Below are positions 11,420 to 24,004 of a stretch of DNA of 64,000 nt, one piece after another (within the stretch, counting starts at the first letter, position 1; the number at the start of each line of letters is the position of its first letter). The notes beneath the pieces were generated by a model. That model saw only the letters and a program-made list of their open reading frames with translations. It searched no databases and had not been told where the DNA came from. The position numbers were made by a program, and so were the translations under genes. Source of the DNA: Balanoglossus misakiensis (Eukaryota; Hemichordata); contig CM082582.2 in the NCBI GenBank assembly GCA_040954595.2, positions 8,866,001-8,930,000 of the forward strand, written 5' to 3'.

Positions 11420-13155
11420 TTAAGGTGCACCTTCATCAACACCAGCCTGAGTCATCAGATCAGCTATGTTCTTCTCAAGGTCATCTATGCGACCGCCCAT
11501 GTCATCGAGTGGGTCACGGTTAAGGAAAGAAACTCAATGCTATAACGTGTTTGATAAATTTGGACACACATGTATACATTGTGTACACTGTTGCCATGGT
11601 GATGATATTTGCTTGTGACAAAAGGATATTTCTTGTGATTATCTGATCAGACATCTGTTGGAATCTGTCCTGCATCTGCTGTAGGAGCTGCTGCACCTGT
11701 TGTGAGAAAAGAAAGAAAAAACAGTTAGCCGGGTTCACATCAAACAAATATATGCCAAAACTAATATGGTCATGTTGGACTTATTTATAATCATGTATGA
11801 ACAGGTTCTGGATTTGGGAGTGGGGTTTGGAATTTGAATGTTTGCTTAGAATATCAACATGTAATCATTAGTTATATTTGTAAATAACGACACTTGACAA
11901 TGATGCTGTTCACTTAGTGAAACACAAAGCATGCATTGTAAAAGCTAACTGCAAGCACATATGCTGGTTCTTATAGCAACTACCATTCTGGCAAGGAGCC
12001 AAACTTTCTTGTGCAACACAACAGTCAAACGATATTAGGAGCTGATTAAAATCAGTAAGCTGTTTGATAGAACCTATAATCCAAATAAAAAATAAAGCAT
12101 CTACTAGTTGGCTTGGTTTCAAATTTGAAATTAAAATGTACCCCTACACCTGTAGTTACATTCCTCATTTAAGGCAGGAGTCCGGGACCACTAGGTTATG
12201 TATACTCCAGACTTAATTCATCTAATTTCAAGTAGTGCAAATGAATACCACTTTTATAGCTGCTACTGATTACTATTTTATAACTGTTAACAGAAATGGT
12301 TTCAAATGAATATCCCCTCTCCAAGACAGTCTATGAAATGTTTCAGTATTCCCATTTTGCATTGTCAAAAAATCCGGTATGGACCTACAACAGATAAAAA
12401 AATGCCTGACAACGTGTATTTCACCAAAATCTATGGTTTGCATTGTTCTCAGACGGTTGCTATAAACAAACTGTCAACCAGAATTGCTCTGTGTACCATG
12501 ACAACCAAAGCCACCTTGCCTGTCACTCTGTGATTGATACAACTTTGGACTTTACTGGGACCAAACCAAACGGTCACCGTGACGGCAGCAGCCTGGACCA
12601 GACAATGAGCTGCCTCCATTGTGTTGAAATGCTCACAAAAAAGAATTCAGCATGACAATGTCCAGACCCTGGGAAATATGTCCCCGCTGTTAAACCCTGA
12701 ATGCAATAGTTTATTGCTTGTGTTGAATGGTGAATAGGTGTTGGAACATGTTTCCTGCTGTTTGCCCTATTGTGTTTGCTCAGAAAATTGTTTCATAGGA
12801 ACTACAATACCAATTGCCTTGTAGTGGCTACTAAAGATTTTGCAATCTCAAAAATTCAATAAAATGTTTTCACTTTAAACATCATAACACAGTTAAAAGA
12901 TGAACTGCCTCTCTGATATTACAAATACGGCAGAAACCGATAGGGTTTAGCAAATCAGAGAGAAGTGACTGGCAGTGGTTACAACACGTAAGGCATTTCA
13001 TTTGCAAATTTGTATGGTTTCACCTTGATGAAAATTTCCCCATTTCTCCCAATTACGCTGAGAATACACCAGGTTATACTTACAAACGCTGTCAGGTCTT
13101 GTACATTTTTTGGATCTGAGGTATCGGCTGCGATTCCTGTCCTGACGTCGGTCAT
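11420..13155 (-). CDS. HSBP1: Heat shock factor binding protein 1
   Basis: Three exons, 13084-13155, 11630-11696 and 11420-11508, give a 75-residue protein, matching the family length of about 76. The product is a short coiled coil with heptad hydrophobics: [19 protein letters not shown], then [15 protein letters not shown], then [17 protein letters not shown]. In vertebrates HSBP1 is a small trimeric coiled coil that binds the oligomerisation domain of HSF1 and dampens the heat-shock response. The second intron (11629-11509) is not GT-AG. It starts ATATCCTTTT, has TTTCCTTAAC near its end and ends in AC, the hallmarks of a U12-type AT-AC intron. Only this removal restores the invariant RIDDM. 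Intron 1 (11697-13083) is GT-AG. The gene is divergent from the FBXO15-like gene. Confidence 0.95.
11509..11629 (-). other. U12-type AT-AC intron in HSBP1
   Basis: Read on the minus strand, the intron begins ATATCCTTTT at 11629, matching the minor-spliceosome 5' splice site. It contains TTCCTTAAC, the U12 branch-site consensus, with its adenosine about 11 bases before the terminal AC at 11510-11509. There is no AG acceptor that keeps the family sequence. Removal joins A with TC to make the Ile of RIDDM. Confidence 0.93.
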
Positions 13156-13550
13156 TTTGGAAGAAAATGCGAAGGGGTGTTACTACGACGAGAGGTAGAT
13201 GACAACAACCGCTGAGCTATGTGCAACCGACGCTTGCTTTGTACGCATGTGCGATGACCTGTGTCACGATACGCATGATCAAAATGTTGTTTTCAGTTTG
13301 TCTTTCAATGATCTGGCTGGACTAGTCGCTCGATTTTTATTATAAGATCCGAATTTTAATGCGTACCACTCACAAGTTTGTTTGAAAAGTATTGGATCGT
13401 ACATATAGAAGCGCGAAATTAGTCGGGCGATCAAGAACTACCTCAGCCCGGCCCCACCGACGCTGTGTACCGTTGAGCCATCCTACTTTCCTAGCCTTTT
13501 GACGGTTTTGGTCAGTATGATTTTCGGGATTTTCAAATAACCGTCGATCG
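13156..13550. promoter_or_regulatory. Shared divergent promoter region, HSBP1 / FBXO15-like
   Basis: About 395 bases separate the start codons of two genes on opposite strands, so both promoters and both 5' UTRs must fit here unless untranslated exons lie elsewhere. I see no TATA box. The role is inferred from the layout. Confidence 0.55.
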
Positions 13551-16500
13551 ATGGCATCCGCGAGGCATAAAGATCACCTAAACTCATACCTAAGAGCACG
13601 CAAGAATGAAAGTCCCTCAAAAGACGGAGTGGCGGACCGCAGCTTACGCAAGACTGCCTCCACTGCAAGTGCTTCTTCAGCCAGGTGAGCCCTAAAGCGT
13701 CGTCTCCATAGCAACAGTGATTGGTGCGTGATGCATCATTTTGTTAGGCCTTTGATAGTCAGTTATAACAGCTAGAATAAAATATTTGTACATTTTAACA
13801 TTTGCAGCTCTGGAGTGAGTGAAACATCTCCTTCAAAGCAAGACAGGACCAGAGTGAAAAGTGGTACCCATACTTCATCGGTAAAACCCTCAAACCATGG
13901 AAAACCATCTTCAGTTAAAGTTAGAAGGAATGTTCCCATCACAGTGGCTATGCCAAGGAGAAAAACCAACATGGAAAGGTAGATTTGAATTTTGGTATTG
14001 ATTGAATACAATTTTTGTAACCAGAGTCTCTGGTTTGGCACATACGCATAAGACGATTGTTGCCCTTTAAAACATTTGAAATTCAAGACAGTACTTACCT
14101 ACTACATGTATCTTTTTTGTTTACACAAACCCAGTCTTCCCAGTGAGATGATACTGAGAATATTTCACTACCTTGGACCCAGCGACTTACTACAGTGTGC
14201 CAGTGTTTGCAAACGTTGGTTGAAACTGGCCAATGACAAGTATGTAGTACCGTATTGTAAATAGGATAGACAGTGCATCATTGCCATTTCTAATGACAAA
14301 AAACTACCAGTAACTATAAAACAACAAGGACCTATTGTTTCATCACCAAAAACAAGGACCTTGTACAAATGAAGTCATGTTGGGTTTCTGATGGATTATA
14401 TAGCTGATTACATGCACATTTTCTTTGATCTTCACCTCAGCGCACTCTGGAAGAGACTGTATCAGATTTATGTGGTCAACACCCAGAAGAAGAAATCTGG
14501 AAGACACAGCTTACCAAACTACGGTGATGGCGACATCAAACAATGGAAGAGAGACTGCATCAAAAAGTAATATGTTGCTTTTTTAGCACAACTCAGTGAG
14601 CAGAATAATGTAAATAACCACTCAAAAAAAATAAAAAATAATCATTCATGTAACATGGTTTGATGTCACTTGAGAGTCTATTTTTGTGAAATTAAATATA
14701 TTTTTTAAATGGTCAATTTACAGGTGTGTCAATATTCGCAATGGTCGTGTGCAATCTTTACTGAAGAAAATCCATCCATACACTGGACTGCCAGCCCATA
14801 CCCAGCAAGCTGTTCAGTAAGTCGCCATGAGTTTATCACACACTTCACACTTTCTCTATCCATGGACTCAGTAAATTGTCCATCTTTATTTTGTTTCTGT
14901 GTATCACAACAGTTTATTGCTCTACTTCTTATAACATGCAATAAAAATTGATGCAGAACACTCCCCTACAACTTGACAGGAAACTGGGAGTGAGCTGGCA
15001 GCTTGCAGTGACTGAACGCAGCGGCAAGGAAACCTTCATACCACAGAGCGATGTCTACTTCTTTCCTACGTCAGCCACCATCCGGTGGTACAGTCTCCAG
15101 TCCATGTCCCGGAGAAATCTGAAAAAATTGACGGTGTACGGCCTGGCACCGGTCTTCTTTGGTGGTGATGGAAATGCAATCAAGAATAGGTGAGTGTTTC
15201 CTTACTTTCTGTAGGGAAAGTTCTAACACACTCTGCAGAATGAATACAAGTTCGAGTTTGAAGATGCTGAAAAAAAATGCTCCTGAAAGCAAATCATATC
15301 ATCCTACATTTGTGCAAACCTTACCCAATCTGAGGATGATAAGCCTTAAACACAGCAACAGATATGTTCTCCTTTTTTGTAATCTTCAGTCCATGTCAGA
15401 GGTCACTGTTGCTGCACATTGACCTCGACCGGAGCAAGTGGTCATCCAGACAGTCACCTGATGGTCAAGACAGTACTATTGATATTTACATACTTGGTAA
15501 TGGTCTGATGTTAGCTACATGGAAGGTAAGTAAAGGGACATTTGTTGTGTATGGTACATGTTTTAATAATCCTGACCCCCTTAGGGGTCAATTGCATATG
15601 AAAGTATTGGATCTAACACTTGCTGTTGAATGTTTTGCCTTGCAGGAAGGCGGTGAATTGGCATTTGTATCGTTTTCCCTGCACGGTCACCAAATGATAC
15701 AAAGAAGTACCATGGGAACTACTGACAAGTAAGTATCCGGGTAGTAATTTAATTTGCAGCAACAGTCCAAAACAGTTGAAGCAGAGATTCTGTGCGTGAT
15801 TCGCAACACATGGTATCATTTCTGTTGGGCATCTTAACACTGCAGCATGTCTGACTCATTGTCTCAACACATTTTTCTTTCAGAATCTACATTCCGACGC
15901 TGACAAAACCACCTTTTGACGATGTGGATGCACAGTATGGTGAGAAAAACATCTTAACTTATTCAAGGTTTCGTATCATTCAATTCAAGCTCTTACTTGA
16001 ACATGCAAAGCATACAGACCCAACATGGCCTTTTTTTCTCTCTACAGGTCTCCATGGCTACAGCTGCACTATAGAGCTACGCAATCAGAGAGCAGTCTAC
16101 TGGGGCCAGCAATTTCAACAACTTCACTGTGATAAACAAAATTTAGGTACCTAATATAATTTTCTACTAGTATCGTGCATGTTCTAGAATCAGTTTATGT
16201 GAAAAGAAGCATGTCGTGTTAGAGGGAGCCCTCTCACTTAAACTGATAAACATTCTTGTTTTCAGTTGGTCGGTACGCAAGACTGATTCCCATCCGATCT
16301 GACGTCACATATGACCATTCGTACACGAATAAGAAGATTCATCTACCATGGAAGACAGATGTGTTCAAAGGAATTGTTCAGGTCAGTGATGTTGCACAAA
16401 GTGGATGGTTTGACAGAGAGGAAAAACGTGAAATAAATCAGTTTCTTGAACATTTCTCATTTGATTGTTTTTCCGCAGGATATGTGTATACTGGATGTGA

Positions 16501-17102
16501 CCGTTCATGATGACCAGAGCACGCCCATGTGGTGTGTTAGGTAGGTGTAGATTTCCTTGTGTTGTCTGTATGGAAAAGTCTAGCAGATAAACCTACAGTA
16601 GAAATGCTGGCAGGCTACATGCTATGTATCGTAAAGCTCACCCCAAGCATTCTTTCATTTCAGCTCTCCAGTAAAACTGAATCGATCGACCGATGCTCAA
16701 GGTGAGTACAGAATGATCTAATTTCAGTGTATGCAGTCTGCGTGTCTCTTACCATCTTTGTGGCAACAGACAAACTCATAAAATTTCAAAGAATTGTTGC
16801 AGAGATATACTGTTTGATGCTTTCTTATTTTTTGCTCACAGTAAACTATCACTACGAAGGGAACAACTATTTTATTGACTACACTGATGACATGGGACAA
16901 ATTCACATGCAGCTTATTTGGGTAAGAAATGAGTTGTTATCCTGTTAATTTTCTTATTATTACATGTCAAATGAAAAAATATTACTAAATTTATTTCATT
17001 CATTATTTGCAGGTTGAGGAAAGGGAGCAGTATGCCATTGTGAGTGTGATCCTCGATGTTTCATTGGACGGCATCAATGCATGGTACGGGACATCGTACT
17101 GA
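13551..17102 (+). CDS. FBXO15: F-box protein, FBXO15-like
   Basis: Fifteen exons: 13551-13684, 13808-13978, 14135-14239, 14441-14566, 14724-14816, 14957-15189, 15390-15525, 15646-15728, 15884-15939, 16048-16146, 16266-16381, 16479-16540, 16664-16701, 16842-16921 and 17013-17102, about 540 residues. The third exon carries the F-box: LPSEMILRIFHYLGPSDLLQ followed by CASVCKRWLKLAND, which binds SKP1 in SCF ubiquitin ligases. A basic, Ser-rich N-terminal region of about 100 residues precedes it. The long C-terminal part (for example LGVSWQLAVTERSGK, YSLQSMSRRNLKKLTVYG, GYSCTIELRNQRAVYWG) is presumably substrate-binding and matches no common repeat class. Assignment to FBXO15 rests on overall layout and remembered similarity. 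All junctions fit except exon 5 to exon 6: the strong donor CA|GTAAGT and acceptor GCAG|AAC leave the frame one base short. A weak GTTCAG donor at 14812 would keep frame. Confidence 0.8.
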
Positions 17103-19172
17103 AGCAGTTTAGCATTGGGTGCATCTGAAACTTGATTTGAAGTGCAGCAAAGAACACAAAGAAACATTTTACCCCCACATTGCATGTAAAGATAAACAAA
17201 CTTCTGAATAATTGTTATCTAGATTGCTTTTATTAAAATTTACATCATCCAGCCGCCAAGCAAGGCAATGGCATATCAAACTCGTTTACAAACAGCTGCA
17301 ATGGAGCAAAGTATCCTCAACAAAATTTATCACAACACAATGATCACAAGAGAAATCGTCCGAGAGTTGAATATTTCCCTCTTAATACTAGAGACTGGAT
17401 CTTTCAATTGAGAATTCTTTCAGAAAAGGGCTGATACGTTATGAAAAATATTTAATGTAAAATTGGACTGAACCGTATGAATACATGTACATTTATAAAT
17501 ACACACGTCTTTCTCATTTTTTGTACAAACTATATGTGCTAACAGTACATGCAATATCTTATTAGCTATAACATGTTCTATAAATAAATTGAGAAAACTA
17601 ACAAGTCTAGCTTTTATCTAAGGTAGCCAATATGGAAATTCTAGAGTTTTGTCCATCAGCCGACATTACCTATAATATTTTTTTTTTAAAAGATCAAAAT
17701 TGGGATCACAAAAATTTGATGTGCGGCAAAGAACACAAAGACACATATAACACATACTCTTGCGATAAATATGACTATAAATACAGTGCATGACATCTTA
17801 TAAGATGTGTCTCCCGGAACATGAAGAGAGTATATGGAAATAAGCACAAAACGCCATCAGACAACAGGACTTTTCAAAGAGCTCTTTTCACCACAAATAA
17901 ATATGTCATGCCTGTAAAGCATAATTGTGGATGAATTTCCGGAGTTGTGTTTTCCATAACTTTGGGCCAATGTCAACTCATGAAGGGGGGAGGAACCCTG
18001 TAAATTGGCAGAACCCTGCATATAGGTTTCAGAGCTTGGTGTGGCCAAGAGTGACAGACAACACTTCAGGACACAAGATGGAAGGTGTCAATCTACGAAC
18101 ACATAATGTGATCTATAACCTATGCAAATTCCCTGCATATGCAACTTGGAGCACCACCAATACAAGACCCAAGCGCAACAATGAATTATTTGCATTTCTA
18201 TATCTATGCACACATTTATTTGTGGTCAGGTATATTTTATGCAGGTGTAGACAAAAGCGCCACCAACGATTTGGAACAGAAACTGGAGTGAGTAGACCTG
18301 TCTCTCAACCTGTGTTTGTAAGAAAATTAAGCGTACTAGTTGAAAGAACTAGGTCGAAAGCAGTTTATATTATAATCCCACGACAACGCACACATCTTAA
18401 AACTGTTAAGCACAACAGAAAAAGAAATAAAAGTTTAAAAAAATGCTGTAAGGTTGAGCTGCAAATATTTTTTCTCATTCTTATTTACACTGATTAAAAT
18501 CACTGGAAGACGACAGTGCTCAAAGACACTGGTACAGGATGGTTTGTTTATCTCAGAATTTACTGATGGACCATAATTTTTGTTCTAATGTAGATGATCT
18601 TGCATTCTTATGAATGCAAAAGATTTGCAGCTTTCTGATTGGACACCAATCGTTCAAATACACCTGGGATAGATTTGGATTCACCTCTAATCGGTTATCG
18701 GATACAATATGTTCTGTGTATCATTAGACCAATGATATTACGTCTCTTGAGTTTTGCATTGTGTCTGTTGTGGTTCATTTATCTGAAATTTACTGAAAAG
18801 TTATCAATGAGTGTGATATTTTCCTGCAGTATGGAAAATATGAGTTCTACGCTAAATTCTTAACTGGCCATTTGAAACATTGGCTGGGTAACAGGAAGAA
18901 CACACAGATGTGCACAGGCAAAACGGATAATGGACACCTAAATTATAGCATTATCACAAACGCCAATACTAAATTACTATTCATTTGATATACTTCAGAG
19001 TTTCCGACAACTTCCAACTCAGAAGACTGTTTTAAAACCCTCACTATTTATACTGTGAAAACTCCCCAGACGGAGAGAAAATCCTGATGCTTTTCAGTGC
19101 ACGAGTGAGGCTGATGCATTCTTTTTGGTTTTAAAAAAAATTGTCCTTCTGTTTCCAGGTGGTGTGTACATT
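17103..19172. other. Convergent 3' regions of the FBXO15-like and PLA2G15-like genes
   Basis: The two flanking genes are tail to tail, so this AT-rich stretch should hold both 3' UTRs. Plus-strand AATAAA occurs at 17583-17588. Minus-strand AATAAA occurs at 18220-18215. An open frame at 17925-18497 lacks homology and splice context and is not called. Confidence 0.4.
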
Positions 19173-22100
19173 TCAGAGTTTATCCGGCAGCAAAATGTTG
19201 TCTACTATGAATTTGTGTAACGTCGCGTTTTGCAGGATTGCCACGTGTTCGTTGCCAGGAAACTCTTTCTCCACAACAGGCTGCTTTTGTTGTTTTTGCC
19301 ACCTGCAGAGAGAGAGAGAGCGATGAAAAAGAAGCAGTCAAAATACTGTAATGGATGGACTGGGCAGAATGGTAGACTACATACATTTGTACACAGAAAG
19401 AACACCAATGCTGACATTTCACTTACATTAAACATGCCTTCAGACTTTTCATGTTGACAGTGCCATCGCCCGGACCTGAGATAGTGATTGGCTGATCGTC
19501 TGGAAACTCGTGACTTTTGTCGTAAATAAATCTCTCGGGTGTGGCAAGACCGGATCCATGCATACAGAAAACTGGTACACCTGATATTCAAAGGGGGAAA
19601 AGAAACAGAAGTTACAAACACCATATTGACACTAGACGTGCCGTGAAAAGAAACAGTGAAAGATTTTGTTTGGGGTGCGCTTGTCTTTACCTGGTGGTGT
19701 GACATCGGCAATTAAGTCCTTCGTATCCTGCCACATATCGTACGCAGACGGTATTCCTAAATCGTCAAAATATTCCTTCTTGTCCTTCAAAGTGTAGTTT
19801 TTATTGGGAGTCGACACGATGACCTCGTTGGTATCCCAGAACTTATCGTTGGGAAACAGCCACGCCGAGCTGGGAAACGTCCTCTGTGCCGGTCTCACAG
19901 CCAACGGATTCACAACAAACGTTCCAAGATCGTCCCCTGAAATCACAGAAAATCATGGATTTCAATATTGAATGTACACTGCGGTACTGTCACAGTCTGA
20001 TAACATAAGGACCACTCCAAATTGCAGGAAAGGGGGAAACTGAACACACTACCTGATGCAAACAGTCTGAGAACCTTGGCTGCTCCAATCCACGGACCAC
20101 CGATCGTTGCCAGTGCTTTGACGTACTTGTCCTTCCACGCCTGCGTCTTGTGGTTCAGCAGATATAACGCGTACGGCCCACCCATGCTGTGCGTTACCAG
20201 AACCACTTTCTGGTGGCCGGTCTTTATGTACGTCTCTTCGATCAAGTCGGTCAAATTTTTCAAGAACACATCCCCCTCGTCTGGAGGTAAACAAGACGAA
20301 GTTTAGTGTTTACCAACAAATCAGAACTGACTGGCATCAGTGAACAAACAAACAAATCTTAAGTAATCGCGGATGGCCTCTCTCAAGGATAGCCTTTTGT
20401 CATGAAAGTAGAACCACTGAGGATTGGGATGGAGAAAAAAAAATCGTCCAAAATGAAAACTTACTCGGAGCTTTCCTGAAGTCATAGGGTGCACCTCTCA
20501 CCGAAACTCCCCTTTCGTATCCTATAGCAACCATTTTGTCTACCAGAGGGGCAAAATATGATCCTGAAATGAACCAATGGCACAGGATTAGAACACCTAT
20601 TTTCAAATGCAAATATATTATTTTCTTATTTGGCACTGACATGCAAATCATGTAAATAATAAACACTGCAGTTTCTTTTACTCAGATAAGATTCACAATG
20701 TCACCTTCGCTCAATTTAGAAAGAAGTCAGAACCAACACTGGAAAAAAACACCACAATCAACAATCAAGGCCTTTCAAACTTGCAAACCCTGAACAATTG
20801 AAATATGGTAATGAGCAGTCAGCTGAGACCAGGGAACCAGCTGATGAAATGCTCACTATAATTAAAACCTAACACACTTTTCTGTTTCATATTTATTTTT
20901 CCGTAGCAGATGTTACAAGAGATATCCTCAGCTATACATTTCTGAAAACCCACATGTTGCAGTGTGCTATTGTTATGCAAATATCAACAGCCCACATTTG
21001 GGTGTGTGAACTTTCTATTTCACTTTATGTGTCAATGAATTCTAAAAGAAAAGGACAAGCTGTTTTTTTTAGTCTAATGTCATGGCAACAGTACCCTATC
21101 ACACTGTCCTACCATATTGAGGATGCTAAGGGTAATACAACAAAATGAATACATGCATATAAATGTTGAATTTCAAGTTCACGCCAAAACAGTGAGTGAG
21201 AACTTTGTGTGTGCCATGGTACCGAGGGATTACGGACAATATTATCCCCTCCCCCCTTTACCGAAATGAATGTCACTTACCATAGGACACTTTGCTTGGG
21301 TCAAGCCATTCCACAGAACTTGTGTTGCCAAAGTCTGGAAGGTGGACAGACACTCCGGGGATGTTGGTTGTGGCTCTGGTACCATTGTCATATATAAGTC
21401 TACAAACAATAAAATGAAATTGTTCAGTTGGCGTTACAGTACATGTATCTGTGCATCTTTTCATAATATTGAAAGATATATTGAATAACTATTTCAGGGG
21501 TACAGGTAAGAGGTCATGTTAACCTTGAGAACATTTTCCGTAAGAGGTCATTTTAACCTTGTAATGAGAACATTTGGTATTTGTTGTGTCATGACTGCAG
21601 TTGTTTAATCTGACGCTAGTATTTGTTTTGTCTTTTTATGGCCAGTATGATGTCAACAACGCCCAGCTCTTGAGCTATGCAACGCCCACTCTTAAAAGTG
21701 CTTGAGTCCACAAGATATGGCATCTCTGCTTTTTCAAATTGCTCTGCAGTGATTTCAGTATACAGATTTTGTTTGCATCAGTTCAGTTCAAAAAATGTAC
21801 ACAATGTATATTGTTGCCTCTTTAGAGGTCCTACTTTACCATAGAAAACAATGGGTTTGGACTGAACCATGGTGGTGAAAGGGTAAAGACAATTGTATTC
21901 AGCAGCACACTCGCTCTGAACAGAGTCTTGACTTGCCTGATGTTGTCTGCCCAGCACTCTATGATGTACGGAATGAGTTCTTCTAAGTTCAACCACAAGT
22001 TGAAATAGTCGGAGGTGTGTGAACGGCAGTAGTAGTGTTTGACGTCTGTTCGATTCAGCTTCCCAAGCAGGTGCGTACCTCCATCGCCAGGGACTGTAAA

Positions 22101-23215
22101 TCAAAGTTTAGATTTTCTCAATAAAAGCAATTAACATTCTGTGAGGTACACAGTTTGCATGTCAGGCCCAAGCTTATTAATTTTTTACAATTTTAATGAT
22201 TAATAATTTCAATATTAACTATGAGCAAATACTAGGATTACAGAATATATTTACACATTGCTGTCTATGGTGTTACCAATCTATGCAAAGAAAGTAACAT
22301 TGCAGGCTGAGTACCTCCACATGATGGTCACATGCGCCAACCATGTGATCTAGACACTAATATAATACTAACTACAATGTACTAGCATTTCGGAGGGGGT
22401 GGGGATCATGACTGCACTGAAGGTGACCTCGTCTATTTCACTATACTTGATTATATAATGCGGTCGTGTAAACAATGGCGTCGCTATATTCTTCAAGTTT
22501 GGTACTGTGTGAACCAACAATAACATTCAAAATACCGGAAGCAGAATCCATACACCAGTCTATTGCCACGTTCGTTCACTCTTGCATTACATACAATCCC
22601 ATTACACATATACAATCGTAACACGTGTGTACGCATAGTCAGAGTTAACAGTTGATCTATGATCGAGAATCAAAGCATTTGCCGATTTGGTAGAAGTCTT
22701 TTAGATCACTGCCACCGGCTGTTGCCAATCGATATATCCGGACAACGAGCAAGTACATACGTTACGTCCCACACTCCCCGGCTCTGTGATATGACCTACT
22801 TTCAATTATAATACTGACGCACTCACATTTAGCAGTACGCCAATGCGTAGTATTCACGCAAATACTAAAATATAAGAATGTGTAAATCTCGCATCGTATT
22901 GCAAACACCTTCGTTGTCGACAACGTTGATCGCTTACCGACGCAATCTCTTTTGTGCACACAGTTGAACACGTACATGTACATTACATACCCAAACGCCC
23001 ATAAAAACATACGTCGTAACAAAACCATCACATCGACTACAGGGCCTGGCGGAAAGGATATACCACAGTAAATACTCACTCAAAACGACAGGCGATCCAG
23101 GGGCTCCTTTTCTTGGTTTAAGGGATGGTTTAGAATGGACGACATCAGTTTGTAGCCCACAAAAGCTGAGGAATACGACGATAGCAATCGTCGTGTACGT
23201 CTTCACTACCGCCAT
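19173..23215 (-). CDS. PLA2G15: Lysosomal phospholipase A2 / acyltransferase (LCAT family, PLA2G15-like)
   Basis: Eight exons, 23080-23215, 21937-22093, 21281-21399, 20465-20563, 20053-20280, 19691-19936, 19427-19580 and 19173-19302, join in frame to 422 residues, close to the roughly 412 of vertebrate PLA2G15. The start gives a signal peptide (MAVVKTYTTIAIVVFLSFCG). Family landmarks are PGDGGTHLLGKLN (oxyanion region), YFNLWLNLEELIP, IECWADNIR, VRGAPYDFRKAPN, the nucleophile elbow VTHSMGG, catalytic Asp in GDGTVN and catalytic His in GNEHVAIL. The family enzyme acts in lysosomes on phospholipid sn-1 and sn-2 acyl chains and can transfer acyl groups to ceramide. Vertebrate PLA2G15 has Asn after HSMG; here it is Gly. 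N-glycosylation sites such as NRT, NGT, NTS and NYT are present. The intron 21936-21400 uses a GC donor. An upstream in-frame ATG exists at 23284, but the signal peptide favours 23215. Confidence 0.93.
21400..21936 (-). other. GC-AG intron in the PLA2G15-like gene
   Basis: On the minus strand the donor reads ATCAG|GCAAGT and the acceptor TTTGTAG. The join AG+A makes Arg in the conserved DNIRLIY. The rest of the donor is a perfect match to U1, as is usual for GC donors. Confidence 0.88.
21821..21884. repeat. Dispersed repeat copy 1
   Basis: A 64-base segment matches 43212-43275 at about 57 positions without gaps, including the identical run GGGTTTGGACTGAACCATGG. It lies just beyond an exon of the PLA2G15-like gene, in the GC-AG intron. 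Confidence 0.75.
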
Positions 23216-24004
23216 GTTTTCAAATGTACGAAATACGCATGCTCTGCCTGACTTAAACGACCCGGAGTGACCTAGCGTCAGCAAACCACCTCACGTCGGC
23301 CAACGATTTGATTGGCTTTTAAAAAGAGAAAACTGATTAAAATGACAATGTACAAGTCATCGTGTCAAAATATGAAACATGTGACCGGCGTTATTGCTAA
23401 AAAAAACAATAAGGTCTTTGACACGTGACAATGGGGTGTCCAGGATATGTGGCGTGACTGTTCACGTGATCAAACTTTTGGCCACTGGCCGACTTGTTGC
23501 AGTGGGCAGGGTCATGGGCGTTTCCGGAGGTCAAACTTCGCACAAATTATAAAGTTCCAAAAACGATACAAGTGTCCCAAAATGCACTGCAGTAATAGTG
23601 TAGAGATCATTATACTGAAAATGCTCATATAAACACTAAAATAGGATCAGTTATTGGTTGCAACTGTTTATTAAACAAATATGGCAGAAAACCTTTACAA
23701 TTTAAAGCTTCTATCCTCTTTTTAGTGCAAGCAAACGTTACGTGGTTCTACCAGCAACTTTTGGAGGTCAGAAAGATAAAAAACAAACTCCAGAGCTAAT
23801 TACTTTATCAAGGTTAAGGCAAAGCGGCCTGCGGATAAAAATATTAACAGATTAAAAGATCAAAGTCGTGATCATACATATATTTATACATGGCTAAATG
23901 CCAGCATTCCAATCCCTAGTATGCCCTAGCCTTCAGCGCGGGTTTGGGCTTTCATTTGACCAATGGCAGCCATCCTGTACTGTATGGACAGCAGCCATAG
24001 GTGA
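23216..24004. other. PLA2G15 promoter and 3' end of the TSP1/FN3 gene
   Basis: The part near 23216 is upstream of the PLA2G15-like gene. The part below 24004 is the 3' UTR of the next minus-strand gene, with AATAAA (minus) at 23672-23667, giving a UTR of about 335 bases. No coding signal was seen. Confidence 0.5.
23667..23672 (-). terminator. Polyadenylation signal of the TSP1/FN3 gene
   Basis: TTTATT on the plus strand is AATAAA on the minus strand, about 335 bases after the stop codon at 24005-24007. Confidence 0.5.

Noticed and set aside
17925-18497. 190-codon plus-strand open frame between convergent genes
   Set aside because: No homology, AT-rich composition in the second half, and a position inside the expected 3' UTRs. 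No supporting splice or promoter context.
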